Source: an uncultured Methanomassiliicoccales archaeon (GTDB taxonomy: Archaea > Thermoplasmatota > Thermoplasmata > Methanomassiliicoccales > Methanomethylophilaceae). From it: a stretch of DNA of 64,000 nt. The notes beneath the pieces were generated by a model. It worked only from the letters and a program-made list of their open reading frames with translations. It ran no database searches and had not been told where the DNA came from. Made by a program: the position numbers and the translations under genes. The stretch covers positions 1-64,000 of the forward strand of contig CAUFXM010000011.1 in the NCBI GenBank assembly GCA_959597175.1, written 5' to 3'. Shown one piece after another: positions 25,073 through 34,267 of this stretch (its first letter is position 1; every line of letters starts with the position of its first letter).

Positions 25073-26410
25073 TTGACGGTTTTCAGGAGGAGGATCTTCG
25101 ATGAGATGCTTGCATGGAAGCAGAATATGGCCGGCGAGTACGCTCTCCTCGTGGAAGGTCCGCGCCGTGTCGGCAAGACCACGGCCGTCAAGGCGTTTGC
25201 CGAAAGGGAATACGACACATACATCCTCGTGGACTTCTCCGAGCCTCTCAAGGCCGTCAGAAATGTGTTCAAGGACGACTACCCTGGTCTGGACGGTCTC
25301 TACAGAGTGCTCCAGCAGGTGTATGGGACGACCCTGTACGAACGCAGGAGCGTCATCATCTTCGATGAAGTGCAAATGATGCCGGAGGCGCGTCAGCTCG
25401 TCAAGCACATCGTGGCCGATGGCCGTTACGATCTCATCGAGACAGGATCCCTCCTATCCATTAAGCAGAACGTGGAGGGGATTCTGATTCCGTCGGAGGA
25501 GCACAGGATACGGATGCATCCCATGGATTTCGAAGAGTTCCTTTGGGCGCAGGGGAACGAGACGACGGTCCCCCTCCTAAGGGAGGCGTTCGAGAGCCGC
25601 AGGCCCTTGGGCGCCGCCCATTCCTACGTCCTGGGGCTGTACCGTGACTACATGCTGGTGGGAGGGATGCCCCAGGCTGTGAAGGCGTTGCTGAACACCA
25701 ACAGCTTCGAAGCGGCGGAGAGGGCCAAGGAAGAGGTGCTGGCGCTGTACATAGACGACACAGTCAAGATAAAGAGGGGCGGTACCAAGGCGAGAACGCT
25801 CCTGACGCGCATCCCCTCATTCCTGTCCAAGCACGAGAAGTCCTTCAGACCTGGAACCATCAAGAAGGGTTCTCGGACCCGCGACTACTTCGATGCCGTC
25901 ACATGGCTGGAGGAGTCCAGGACGGTGAGCGTCTGTCGCCGCTGCACCGATCCCGGTCCGGCGCTGGATCTTTCCATCGATGAGCTCTGTTTCAAGCTCT
26001 ATATGGCGGACACTGGGTTGTTGATCACATCTGCGTTCAGTTCCAATGGCGGTGGCCGCACAGAACTGTACGAGCGCATGCTCAGGGGGAAGCTTAACGT
26101 CAACCGGGGGATGCTTCTCGAGAATATGGTGGCCCAGGAGCTCAGTGCTTCGGGACACAAGCTCGCATTCGCGAAATTCAAGGTGCAGGGGGTGAGCAAC
26201 TATCAGGAGGTGGATTTCCTCCTGGCGGACGGCAGGAGGCTGATTCCTGTGGAGGTCAAGTCCGCGGCTTCGACGAACCACAAGTCCCTGGACCGTTTCA
26301 TGGGGAAGTATCTGCCCAAGGGCGGGCAGGCATATGTCATCCATACCAAGGATCTGCGTGTCGATGGAGATATCGTCTACCTGCCTGTGTACATGACGAT
26401 GTTCCTGTGA
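25073..26410 (+). CDS. AAA_14 / DUF4143 family ATPase
   Basis: 445 residues. Walker A is EGPRRVGKTTAV, Walker B VIIFDEVQMMPEA, followed by ETGSLLSIK. The C-terminal DUF4143 region has a PD-(D/E)xK-like core (YQEVDFLL then PVEVKSA). TTG 25073 is preferred as the start: residues MTVFRRRIFDEMLAWKQ match the N-terminus of gut bacterial homologues, and the upstream ATG 25040 lies inside the TATA box. An internal ATG at 25106 has AGGAGGAGG upstream and is a second option. Function unknown; widely transferred among gut microbes. Confidence 0.82.
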   Translation: MTVFRRRIFDEMLAWKQNMAGEYALLVEGPRRVGKTTAVKAFAEREYDTYILVDFSEPLKAVRNVFKDDYPGLDGLYRVLQQVYGTTLYERRSVIIFDEVQMMPEARQLVKHIVADGRYDLIETGSLLSIKQNVEGILIPSEEHRIRMHPMDFEEFLWAQGNETTVPLLREAFESRRPLGAAHSYVLGLYRDYMLVGGMPQAVKALLNTNSFEAAERAKEEVLALYIDDTVKIKRGGTKARTLLTRIPSFLSKHEKSFRPGTIKKGSRTRDYFDAVTWLEESRTVSVCRRCTDPGPALDLSIDELCFKLYMADTGLLITSAFSSNGGGRTELYERMLRGKLNVNRGMLLENMVAQELSASGHKLAFAKFKVQGVSNYQEVDFLLADGRRLIPVEVKSAASTNHKSLDRFMGKYLPKGGQAYVIHTKDLRVDGDIVYLPVYMTMFL

Positions 26411-26522
26411 AGGTGCGCCACTCAGCTCGCCCGTCTATCATCAGCGATCAGCTCGAAGTAACGATCATCATCGTGGCGACCTCCCGTAGGGGCTCCGACG
26501 TGATAACGGTTCGCTCCGACCC

Positions 26523-26531
26523 TCCTTTTAT
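26523..26531 (+). promoter_or_regulatory. TATA box upstream of the phosphatase-fold/tsr3 unit
   Basis: CTTTTATAG about 40 bp before the ATG at 26568. It is the only AT-rich element in the 157-bp gap after the DUF4143 ATPase. It would serve the two coupled genes that follow. Confidence 0.5.
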
Positions 26532-26567
26532 AGTGGGACGGCATAGCGCGACCCAGGTCGTGCCCAT

Positions 26568-27044
26568 ATGTTCAAGAGGAAGGATAACAGGGTGCGCGTC
26601 CTCTTCGTGGACGCCAAGAACGATTTCTCGTCGCAGGTCGCCGAGTACTTCACCGCCAAGCTCTTCCCGGAGCTCTACGAGGCGTACAGTGCCGGGCCGG
26701 AGCACGACATCGTGGACTGCGAGCTCATCTCGGCAATGTACCAGAACGGAGAGGACATGAGGCGTCAGGTCTCCAAGGACTTCAAGGACAAGGATTTCCT
26801 GAGGGAGGACGAGGACTACGACTACGTAATCTTCACCGACAGGCAGATCTTCGAGGAGTGGTCCCCCAGGACGCCCTGGAAGGGGAAGCAGATCCTGGCG
26901 CCCATCCGCCCCCGCTCGGAGTACACGGCAACGGACGACCTCGAGCTCTACCAGGAGTACGTCCGCACGATGGAGGAGGTCAGGGACTGGGTCATGGGGA
27001 ACATGGCCGACCCGTCCAAGCTGGCATCCCTGGTCTCGGCATGA
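26568..27044 (+). CDS. Low-molecular-weight phosphatase/ArsC-fold protein lacking the catalytic Cys
   Basis: 158 residues. The fold of LMW protein-tyrosine phosphatase or arsenate reductase is recognisable: VRVLFVDAKNDFSSQVAEYF at the position of the P-loop, EAYSAGPEHDIVDCE after it, and DYDYVIFTD later. The catalytic CX5R signature is lost: Cys is Asp and the invariant Arg is Ser. It overlaps tsr3 in an ATGA arrangement, so the two are translationally coupled. A phosphate-binding, regulatory or scaffold role is more likely than phosphatase activity. Family assignment is by pattern only. Confidence 0.62.
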   Translation: MFKRKDNRVRVLFVDAKNDFSSQVAEYFTAKLFPELYEAYSAGPEHDIVDCELISAMYQNGEDMRRQVSKDFKDKDFLREDEDYDYVIFTDRQIFEEWSPRTPWKGKQILAPIRPRSEYTATDDLELYQEYVRTMEEVRDWVMGNMADPSKLASLVSA

Positions 27045-27559
27045 TCCCGGTCATCATCTACGACAAGTGCCAGTGCGACCCGAAGAAGTGCACCGCAAAG
27101 CGGATGCTCAAGTTCGGGCTGGGCAGGGAGGCGAAGACCCTGGGGGCGATCCCTGCCGGATCCATAGTCCTGTCGCCGTTCTCGGACCGTGCGCTCTCCC
27201 CCGCGGACATCGGTCATGCCCGCAAGGGTCTGGTGGTGATGGACCTCACATGGACAAACATCGACGAGTTCCCGCGGTTGAAGAGGGTGGAGGAGAGGGC
27301 CCTGCCATATCTTCTGGCGTCAAACCCCATTAACTGGGGGAGGCCTATGGAGCTCAACAGCGCCGAAGCCGTCATGGCGGCACTGATAATCCTCGGACAG
27401 AGGGAGCAGGCGGAGACATTCATGGGCAGGTTCAACTGGGCCCCGGAGTTCATGAGGCTCAACGGAGCCATGCTAGAGGATTACTCCAGGGCGAAGGACA
27501 GCGCCGAGGTCGTCCGCATACAGAACGAGTACATCGAGTCCGTCGTAGGCGGCAAATGA
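27041..27559 (+). CDS. tsr3: rRNA aminocarboxypropyltransferase Tsr3 (DUF367)
   Basis: 172 residues. Transfers the 3-amino-3-carboxypropyl group of SAM to a small-subunit rRNA uridine. The N-terminal YDKCQCDPKKCTAKRMLKFG Cys-rich motif and LASNPINWGRPMELNSAEA are the family hallmarks. ATG 27041 overlaps the upstream TGA. Normal length for archaeal members. Confidence 0.9.
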   Translation: MIPVIIYDKCQCDPKKCTAKRMLKFGLGREAKTLGAIPAGSIVLSPFSDRALSPADIGHARKGLVVMDLTWTNIDEFPRLKRVEERALPYLLASNPINWGRPMELNSAEAVMAALIILGQREQAETFMGRFNWAPEFMRLNGAMLEDYSRAKDSAEVVRIQNEYIESVVGGK

Positions 27560-27631
27560 TTCAGAAGACGTGATGGGAAGGTGGTAAGGGGGTTTGTTGC
27601 CGTCAGAGACGGCTCGGGGTCCCTTGTGATC

Positions 27632-27796
27632 TCACTCGGAGATGGCGGAGGAGGGGCACTCGTCGATGCAGGCACCGCAGTCGATGCACTTGCCGGCGTC
27701 GATGACAGCGATGTCGTCGCAGGTGATGGCTCCCTCGGGGCAGACGTCCACGCATGCTCCGCATGCGACACACTCAGATGCGTTAACTGTAACCAT
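27632..27796 (-). CDS. 2[4Fe-4S] ferredoxin
   Basis: 54-residue electron carrier. Two CxxCxxCxxxCP motifs are intact: CVACGACVDVCP and CIDCGACIDECP, each binding one [4Fe-4S] cluster. The GAGGTAA ribosome-binding site lies 7 nt before the ATG, and a CTTTTTATAC box at about 27830-27839 (minus) is a good TATA. It is a stand-alone gene, convergent with tsr3. Possible partners in a methanogen are oxidoreductases such as the Fpo-like complex or the heterodisulfide reductase system, which is inference. Confidence 0.93.
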   Translation of the reverse strand: MVTVNASECVACGACVDVCPEGAITCDDIAVIDAGKCIDCGACIDECPSSAISE

Positions 27797-28078
27797 TGTG
27801 ATTACCTCTGAACGTACGACCGACGAAGATGTATAAAAAGTTGATTAAACGGCGTTTAGGACAGGCTAAAGAATGGCCAGGATTGTTCGGTGAGCCTTAT
27901 CCCATTCGCCCCTGCCCCCGATGTATCTGGGTCAGCTTTCAGTCAATGCTCTGCGCCTCCGTCTCCCAATCAGAAATCTTAGGCATCCCGAAGGAGTAGG
28001 CTCCCCGATCGGCATTCCGTCGGTCGATTCGACGGCGGATGCGCACGGTTATCTAGGGGGCGCGTCTATGGTCGGGGG
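27797..28078. other. Intergenic region between ferredoxin and the MCM operon
   Basis: About 280 bp. It contains the divergent ferredoxin promoter at the left end and a GGTTATCTA element near 28047-28055 that could serve the MCM operon. I see no tRNA, long repeat or ORF with a ribosome-binding site in the middle part. Confidence 0.4.
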
Positions 28079-28312
28079 ATGACCTCCGACGACCTTCTGC
28101 CGATGATTTGGGATGCCCTCGGCACCGACACGCTCACGACCGGCGAGGCTACCGACAGGCTGGAGCATCTGTTCGCCTACAGATGCCCGGATGACCTGGC
28201 CAAGACCCTGATGAAGTACCGCAGGGCCGGGAAGATAAAGGGGCAGATCTCGATGGAGAGGGGCGGATGGGTCTGGTGGGTCGACGACGAGTGCAGGGGG
28301 TCCGGGGAATGA
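28079..28312 (+). CDS. Small conserved-looking protein upstream of MCM (winged-helix-like)
   Basis: 77 residues, MTSDDLLPMIWDALGTD and onward. The arrangement of short helices (LTTGEATDRLEHLF, DDLAKTLMKYRRAGKIKG) followed by a Trp-rich strand pair (GGWVWWVDDEC) resembles a small winged helix. I do not recognise a named family. Its stop overlaps the MCM start codon (ATGA), so it is translationally coupled to MCM and is probably a replication-linked or DNA-binding accessory protein. Confidence 0.6.
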   Translation: MTSDDLLPMIWDALGTDTLTTGEATDRLEHLFAYRCPDDLAKTLMKYRRAGKIKGQISMERGGWVWWVDDECRGSGE

Positions 28313-30405
28313 ACGTCAACTTCCAGGACGACGACATCACCGCGGCATGGAACGACGTGTTCTCCAGGGAGAGGTACCGCCTGACCATCGCGTGCATAGC
28401 CGACAACTACCCCCAGAAGAAGAGTCTCTTCGTGGACTACGCGGACATCAACACGTACAACGTGGATTTCGCCATGTACGTGCTGGACAACCCCGACCGC
28501 TGTCTCGAGTCCGCCAGGAAGGTGGTGATGTCACTGGTCCCGAACATCAGCCGTCCGGGGGAGGCGATCAACGTCAGGATCACCAACCTGCCCAGGGACG
28601 CCAAGGTCGAGATAAGGAACCTCAGGGCGGACCACCTCCGGAGGCTGGTCGCCGTCGAGGGGCTGGCCAGGAAGGTCACCACGGTCAAACCCAGGATGAC
28701 CATGGCTCTGTTCAGGTGCGCCAGGTGCGGGGCGGAGATGTGGATCCCGCAGCCGGGCATGATCCTCAAGGAGCCTATGATGTGTTCCAACCCGGAGGGA
28801 GGATGCAACAAGCAGGCCACCCGCTTCATCCTGGACGACAAGGAGTCCGTGTACATCGACACCCAGAAGATAGAGATCCAGGAGTCCCCGGAGGGCCTGA
28901 GAGGGGGAGCGCAGCCCGAGAGGATCACCGGCTATGTCGAGGACGACATCGCCGGGGAGGTCACCGCCGGGAACAGGATCACGCTGAACGGGATACTCAG
29001 GTCGGTGGAGAAGTCCGACAGGGACAAGTCCACCGTGTTCGAGACGTACCTGGACGTCATCTCGGTGGAGTTCGAGCAGCACGAGTACGACGAGATCCAG
29101 ATCACCGAGGACGACGAGAGGGAGATCCTCAGGATGTCCCGCGATCCGGACCTGTTCGACAACATCGTCAGGTCGATATCCCCATCCATCTACGGCTTGG
29201 ACTCCGTCAAGAAGGCCATCGCCCTGCAGCTGTTCGGAGGATGCCACAAGGAGATGGACGACGGCACCGTGATGAGGGGGGACATGCACATCCTGCTCAT
29301 GGGGGACCCGGGTGTGGCGAAGTCCCAGCTGCTGAGATACATGAGCATGCTGGCGCCCAGAGGCATATACGCATCCGGGAAGTCGGCGTCCGCCGCGGGT
29401 CTCACCGCCGCCGCGGTCAGGGACGACTTCGGGGACGGCAGATGGACTTTGGAGGCGGGAGCGCTAGTGCTGGCGGACAAGGGTCTGGCGTGCATCGACG
29501 AGCTGGACAAGATGACCGACCAGGACAGGTCCTCCCTGCACGAGGCCATGGAGTCTCAGAAGATCTCCGTGGCGAAGGCTGGCATAACCGCAACCCTCCA
29601 GTGCAGGTGCTCCATGCTTGCCGCGGCCAACCCCAAGTACGGACGCTTCGAGGAGGACACCCCGATAGCCGATCAGATCGATCTGCCTCCAGCGCTGATG
29701 TCCCGTTTCGACCTCATCTTCGTGCTCACGGACAAGCCGGAGAAGCGCAAGGACACGGCCATCACCGAGCACATCCTCAAGGCCCATCAGCGTGGCCAGG
29801 TGAGGATGATGCCCGAGGGGACCGTCATCGAGGGTGTCGACGCCAAGAGGATCCTGGAGAACACCGACAACATCCGTCCGGTGTACGACGTGGAGATACT
29901 CAGGAAGTACGTCGCCTACTCGAAGAGGATCACACCCGTCATGACCGAGGAGGCCAAGGACATCATAGAGAGGAGCTTCCTCAGGATCAGGGCCATGGGC
30001 AACGACGGGTCGTCCGTTCCGATAACCGCCAGGCAGCTGGAGGCGTTCGTGCGTCTGTCCGAGGCGTCGGCCAAGATGAGGCTCAGCTCCATCGTCACGG
30101 ACGTGGACGCCAACCGTGCCGTGGATCTCGTCGAGGACTACCTCAGCAGGATCGCCGGCAACGATGAGGGCGGCTTCGACATAGACAAGATAGCCACCGG
30201 CATCAGCTCTAAGGACAGGAATAAGATCGATGTGATCCGTTCCATACTCAAGGAGTTCGGAGGGGACGGGCTGTCCGAGGAGGAGATCGTCCAGCATGGG
30301 GAGTCCCAGGGCGTGTCCGAGCAGGATGCCCGCAGAGCGATCAAGCAGCTGAACGACGCCGGCGAGATATTCAGGACCCCGGCCGGGGTCTACAAGAGGA
30401 CGTGA
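28309..30405 (+). CDS. mcm: Replicative helicase MCM
   Basis: Hexameric 3'-5' helicase of the archaeal replisome. 698 residues from ATG 28309, which overlaps the previous stop. The N-terminal domain has a zinc finger (CARCGAEMW then CSNPEGGC). In the AAA+ core, Walker A is GDPGVAKSQLL, Walker B ACIDELDKM, sensor 1 AAANPKYG and the arginine finger MSRFDLIF. A C-terminal winged helix (about residues 620-698) is present. It is followed by DUF424 and NMD3, as one operon. Confidence 0.97.
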   Translation: MNVNFQDDDITAAWNDVFSRERYRLTIACIADNYPQKKSLFVDYADINTYNVDFAMYVLDNPDRCLESARKVVMSLVPNISRPGEAINVRITNLPRDAKVEIRNLRADHLRRLVAVEGLARKVTTVKPRMTMALFRCARCGAEMWIPQPGMILKEPMMCSNPEGGCNKQATRFILDDKESVYIDTQKIEIQESPEGLRGGAQPERITGYVEDDIAGEVTAGNRITLNGILRSVEKSDRDKSTVFETYLDVISVEFEQHEYDEIQITEDDEREILRMSRDPDLFDNIVRSISPSIYGLDSVKKAIALQLFGGCHKEMDDGTVMRGDMHILLMGDPGVAKSQLLRYMSMLAPRGIYASGKSASAAGLTAAAVRDDFGDGRWTLEAGALVLADKGLACIDELDKMTDQDRSSLHEAMESQKISVAKAGITATLQCRCSMLAAANPKYGRFEEDTPIADQIDLPPALMSRFDLIFVLTDKPEKRKDTAITEHILKAHQRGQVRMMPEGTVIEGVDAKRILENTDNIRPVYDVEILRKYVAYSKRITPVMTEEAKDIIERSFLRIRAMGNDGSSVPITARQLEAFVRLSEASAKMRLSSIVTDVDANRAVDLVEDYLSRIAGNDEGGFDIDKIATGISSKDRNKIDVIRSILKEFGGDGLSEEEIVQHGESQGVSEQDARRAIKQLNDAGEIFRTPAGVYKRT

Positions 30406-30410
30406 TTTCC

Positions 30411-30701
30411 ATGTACGCGAGGATACACACCCACGGGAACGAGAGGATACTTGCCGCCTGCGACGAGGACGTCATGGGCCTCACATTCGAGGGCGGAGGG
30501 GCCAGGATACGCATCAGCGAGGCGTTCTACGGGACGGAGTCCATAACCGCCGAGGCCTTCGTGGAGAGGATGAAGTCCGTCACCATAATGAATCTGGTCG
30601 GCGAGGAGGTCATAGCATTGGCAATCGCCGAGGGGAAGGTCTCCCCGGACTGCGTAATGGACATTGGCGGGGTGAAGCACGCACAGGTGGTGCTGCTGTG
30701 A
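30411..30701 (+). CDS. DUF424 family protein
   Basis: 96 residues, starting at ATG 30411 (MYARIHTHGNERILAACDED), 5 nt after the MCM stop. The sequence fits the archaeal DUF424 family, of unknown function, often near translation genes. GTG of the NMD3-like gene overlaps its stop codon, so the three genes are co-translated. Confidence 0.82.
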   Translation: MYARIHTHGNERILAACDEDVMGLTFEGGGARIRISEAFYGTESITAEAFVERMKSVTIMNLVGEEVIALAIAEGKVSPDCVMDIGGVKHAQVVLL

Positions 30702-31726
30702 GTTTCTGCGTGAAATGCGGCAGGGACTGCGAGGAGTCCCTGGACGGTCTGTGCATAGACTGCTGGCTGGACGGCCGCAGGCTCACCGAGCTCCCGCATC
30801 ATGTGGACCTCAGGGTGTGCACCAACTGCGGGGAGTACGAGTTCGGCGACAGGTGGCTCAGGAGGGACAGGCTGGTGGCCGTCCAGGACGCCGCCGCGGA
30901 CGCGCTGTCGGTCATAAGGGATGCCATCCCTGTTTCCGTCTCCACCGAGGTGGAGGAACAGGACCCGCACGTGTATGCGGTCAGGGTGCGCACGGTGTGC
31001 GACGTCATGGGCTACGAGGCGGAGGACGAGGCGTCCACCATAGTGAGGATCAAGAACACCGTCTGCAGGAGATGCTCGAGACAGCTCGGCAGCTACTACG
31101 AGGCGATCCTGCAGATACGCACCGGCTCTGGGAAGCTCTCCGACGCGGAGCGCGAGGAGACGCTGGCGCTGGTGGAGAACTCCGTGGCGAGGCAGGCGGC
31201 GACGAACCGCTCCCTGTTCATCACCAAGATGGAGCTGGTCACCGGAGGGGTGGACGTCTACCTTTCGAGCATGTCCCTGGGGAAGAGCCTGGCGAGGGAG
31301 CTGGCGGATGCCTACTGCGCCGAGACCAAGGAGTCTCCGAAGCTCGTGGGGCAGACCACGGACGGCCAGGACATGTACAGGATCACCTATCTGGTCAGGC
31401 TCCCCGAGTACCACGTCGGGGACGTGGTGACCTTCCAGGGGAGGCACTGCAAACTGTCCCGCGTGAACGGTAACGGGGGCAGGGTGGTGGATCTGGAGGA
31501 CTTCAGGGACAGGTCCGTGCGCAGGCAGGACATGTCGTCGATCAGGCTGTACGCCCAGGCGTCGGAGCTCCAGGAGGCCACCGTCATCAGCAGGTCCGGA
31601 TCGGAGATCCAGGTGCTGGACCCATCCAACTACTCCACGGTCGATCTGAGGGTCCCGGAGGGTTCCGATGTCGGCGATTCCGTGAAGGTCGTCAGGATCG
31701 AGGACGTCCTGTACTACGTGCCGTGA
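30698..31726 (+). CDS. NMD3-related protein
   Basis: 342 residues. The N-terminal zinc-binding part has CVKCGRDCEESLDGLCIDC and CTNCGEYEFG, and a further CRRCSRQLGSYYEAILQIR motif, all as in archaeal NMD3. In eukaryotes NMD3 is the 60S export adaptor; the archaeal protein is thought to act in large-subunit maturation. The central and C-terminal beta-rich domains are present. The start is GTG overlapping the DUF424 stop. Confidence 0.88.
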   Translation: MSFCVKCGRDCEESLDGLCIDCWLDGRRLTELPHHVDLRVCTNCGEYEFGDRWLRRDRLVAVQDAAADALSVIRDAIPVSVSTEVEEQDPHVYAVRVRTVCDVMGYEAEDEASTIVRIKNTVCRRCSRQLGSYYEAILQIRTGSGKLSDAEREETLALVENSVARQAATNRSLFITKMELVTGGVDVYLSSMSLGKSLARELADAYCAETKESPKLVGQTTDGQDMYRITYLVRLPEYHVGDVVTFQGRHCKLSRVNGNGGRVVDLEDFRDRSVRRQDMSSIRLYAQASELQEATVISRSGSEIQVLDPSNYSTVDLRVPEGSDVGDSVKVVRIEDVLYYVP

Positions 31727-31844
31727 CATCCCCCTTCCTCAGCCGCTCCGCTACCGGCCGTCCACATCGTGGGGCGACCATGTTGAACAGTACGAGCGGA
31801 CATCGCTGCCAACACCCAAATACAATCACGGCGCTGGCCGTGGC

Positions 31845-32720
31845 ATGACCGTGATCAAGCTCTCCGAGCCGGTGGAGGACATCGTCGTCAACCTCCTCCG
31901 CCTTGCGAACACAAAGCTCCCCGCAGACGTGGGGTGGGCGCTGGAGGCCGCCGCGGGCTGGGAGACCAACCCCGTGGCCTACACCCAGCTGGGGGCGATC
32001 ATGGATAATGTGAAGAAAGCCGAGCACATGGGCCTGCCGATGTGCCAGGACACAGGCATCCCCGTGTTCTACGTCAGGGGGAGGTTCGACTCGTCCATAG
32101 CGGATTCCATATCAGCCGGCCTGGCCAGGGCCACCCACGACATCCCGCTCAGGCCAAACACGGTGGACCCCCTGACCAGGGAGAACCACGGCGACAACCT
32201 GGGGGAGGGCATGCCGATCATCCACTACATCCCGACGTCCGACGACTTCACCGAGATCACCGTCCTGCCCAAGGGTGCCGGGTCCGAGAACATGACCCGC
32301 CTGGGCATGCTGAACCCCGCGGACGGAGTGGAAGGGGTCAAGAGGTTCGTGGTGGACGCGGTCCTGGACGCCGGAGGGCGCCCCTGCCCCCCGTCCATCG
32401 TGGGGGTGGGGATAGGCGGCACATCGGACCGCTGCACCGAGATGGCGAAGGAGGCCCTGCTGGCTCCGCTGGACGAGGACAACCCCGACCCGGTGCTGAG
32501 GGAGATGGAGGAGGAGCTTTTCGTGAAGCTCAACGGCTCCGGCCTGGGGCCGATGGGCCTTGGCGGGGCGACAACGGTGCTCGGCGTGAGGATCAGGAAG
32601 TGCGCCTGCCACACGGCCAGTCTCCCTGTAGCAGTGAACATCGGCTGCTGGGCCACCCGCCGCTCCTCCGCGAGGATAACTCCGGACGGAGTGACGTATT
32701 CCCAGGGGGTGAGGCTTTGA
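31845..32720 (+). CDS. fumA: Class I fumarate hydratase, alpha subunit
   Basis: Iron-sulfur fumarase that interconverts fumarate and malate. 291 residues, corresponding to the N-terminal part of single-chain class I fumarases. Cluster Cys candidates are in MCQDTGIP, GGRPCPPS and CACHTASLPVAVNIGCW. VGVGIGGTSDRC is conserved in the family. The ATG lies about 27 bp after an AAATACAA box. The beta subunit starts inside its stop codon. Confidence 0.92.
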   Translation: MTVIKLSEPVEDIVVNLLRLANTKLPADVGWALEAAAGWETNPVAYTQLGAIMDNVKKAEHMGLPMCQDTGIPVFYVRGRFDSSIADSISAGLARATHDIPLRPNTVDPLTRENHGDNLGEGMPIIHYIPTSDDFTEITVLPKGAGSENMTRLGMLNPADGVEGVKRFVVDAVLDAGGRPCPPSIVGVGIGGTSDRCTEMAKEALLAPLDEDNPDPVLREMEEELFVKLNGSGLGPMGLGGATTVLGVRIRKCACHTASLPVAVNIGCWATRRSSARITPDGVTYSQGVRL

Positions 32721-33286
32721 GGATCCTGCAGCTCCCCCTGGACGAGGCCACCGTCCGCTCCCTGAAGCTGGGCGAGACGGTCTTCCTTTCAGGCCCGATA
32801 ATAACCGGGAGGGATGAGATGCACATCCGCGCGCTCGAGATGGCGGAGAAGGGGGAGGACGTCCCGGACTGTCTGCAGGGCGCGACGATATTCCACTGCG
32901 GCCCGATCATGAGGCGCAGGGACGACGGTTCCTGGACGGTGGTGGCGGCAGGGCCGACGACGTCGGCCAGGATGAACAGGCTGGAGCCGGACATGATCCC
33001 GACGTTCAACATCCGCGCCATCGTGGGCAAAGGCGGGATGAGCCGCGAGACAGCCGACGCCATGAGGGATTACGGCTGCGTCTACCTAGCGGCCACCGGC
33101 GGAGCCGCCGTCACCCTCGCGGAGGGCCTGGACAGGTGCACCGGCGTGGAGTGGGAGGACCTGGGCATGGCAGAGGCCATGTGGAGGTTCGAGGCCAGCA
33201 GGTTCGGTCCGCTGATCGTGGCGATGGACGCCAACGGGGAGAGCCTGTACGAGAGGGTCAACTCGGCACTCGTCAGGGACGCCTGA
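32717..33286 (+). CDS. fumB: Class I fumarate hydratase, beta subunit
   Basis: 189 residues, the C-terminal half of class I fumarase (KLGETVFLSGPIITGRDEMH, FHCGPIMRR, GKGGMS, AATGGAAVTLA). It starts at TTG 32717, which overlaps the alpha-subunit TGA (TTGA overlap), behind a GGTGAGG ribosome-binding site. There is no ATG near the N-terminus, so translational coupling probably fixes the subunit ratio. The last 14 nt overlap the convergent gene on the minus strand. Confidence 0.92.
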   Translation: MRILQLPLDEATVRSLKLGETVFLSGPIITGRDEMHIRALEMAEKGEDVPDCLQGATIFHCGPIMRRRDDGSWTVVAAGPTTSARMNRLEPDMIPTFNIRAIVGKGGMSRETADAMRDYGCVYLAATGGAAVTLAEGLDRCTGVEWEDLGMAEAMWRFEASRFGPLIVAMDANGESLYERVNSALVRDA

Positions 33287-34196
33287 CCTCGTCATCGGAC
33301 GGCGGAGTGAGGTCGTTCTCGACGTAGATCTCGGACTCCGGTTTGAACGAGTGCCTGACCAGCAGGGCGATTACCACGAGGAACACGGCGAGGACCACGA
33401 GCCCGATCACCAGCATGGTATGGGCGCTGTCCAGGCCCAGGAACAGCTCGGACGTGTGCTGGTCCAGCGAGACCGTGTATGCGCTGCCGTTGTCCGTGGA
33501 GGCCTCGATCTGCGACGATTTCTCGTAGCCGTTGCAGCTCACGGTCATGGTGTATGTACCGTAGGGGCACTCGATGCTGAAGTATCCGTTGTCTCCCGTG
33601 ACGGCCGTGTAGGTCTGGCCGCTCTGGGACACGAGCGTGACCGTGGCGCCGGACACCGGTGAGCCGCTCTGGGAGTCCAGGACGTTCCCGTACACGATGC
33701 CCGTGGTGATGACCATCACGATCGCATGCGGACCGTCCGCAGTGCCGGTGAGCCTGTAGTCCCCCTGGTCGTCGACCATGTCCGGGCGGAGCTGGAAGCT
33801 GATGTACGTCTGGCCGCTCTCCCCGTCGCTGACCATCTCCATGCTGAGGTCCGGTAGGGACCTGACCATGTATCCGGCGTAGTCGAAAGACAGGTAGTGG
33901 ACGTTGCCCTGGACGTATTCGAACGTGAACTGGAAGCGCCCGTCAGCATCGGTCGTGCACGTGGACAGGGGGTTCCTGTCCGAGTCGTAGAGGGTGACCG
34001 AGACACCCTCCAGAGGGGTGTTCCTCTCCTGGTCTGAGAGGTTCGCGACGTATCCGTAGAACGTCGTGCCGGTGTCCGTCTCCCCAGTGTCTCCCGTCCC
34101 GGTGGAGGCGTCCTCGGCGTACGATCCGCCGAGGAGCATCGGACACAGGAGGACTGCGACTGCGACTGCGATGGCGAGGGTCCAGCGGCGCTCCAT
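33273..34196 (-). CDS. Exported membrane-anchored protein with carboxypeptidase-regulatory-like domains
   Basis: 307 residues. A signal peptide (residues 1-27) precedes two beta-sandwich repeats of the CarboxypepD_reg type: residues about 45-105 (GYVANLSDQE, PLEGVSVTLYDSD) and about 165-230 (GNVLDSQSGSPVSGATVTLV). A C-terminal transmembrane helix (about 257-278) and a short cytoplasmic tail finish the protein. It is probably a surface protein with unknown ligand. It ends within the last codons of fumB. Confidence 0.75.
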   Translation of the reverse strand: MERRWTLAIAVAVAVLLCPMLLGGSYAEDASTGTGDTGETDTGTTFYGYVANLSDQERNTPLEGVSVTLYDSDRNPLSTCTTDADGRFQFTFEYVQGNVHYLSFDYAGYMVRSLPDLSMEMVSDGESGQTYISFQLRPDMVDDQGDYRLTGTADGPHAIVMVITTGIVYGNVLDSQSGSPVSGATVTLVSQSGQTYTAVTGDNGYFSIECPYGTYTMTVSCNGYEKSSQIEASTDNGSAYTVSLDQHTSELFLGLDSAHTMLVIGLVVLAVFLVVIALLVRHSFKPESEIYVENDLTPPSDDEVRRP

Positions 34197-34267
34197 GCCT
34201 CCGAATCGCCCCTGTCACTTTAATTATCTTCTGATTGGGAGCTCGGACGGCCCGCATCGCACAACGC

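Noticed and set aside
27841..28046. Small RNA gene in the ferredoxin-MCM intergenic region
   Set aside because: No cloverleaf, strong stem with oligo-T or promoter at a suitable distance could be identified by eye.
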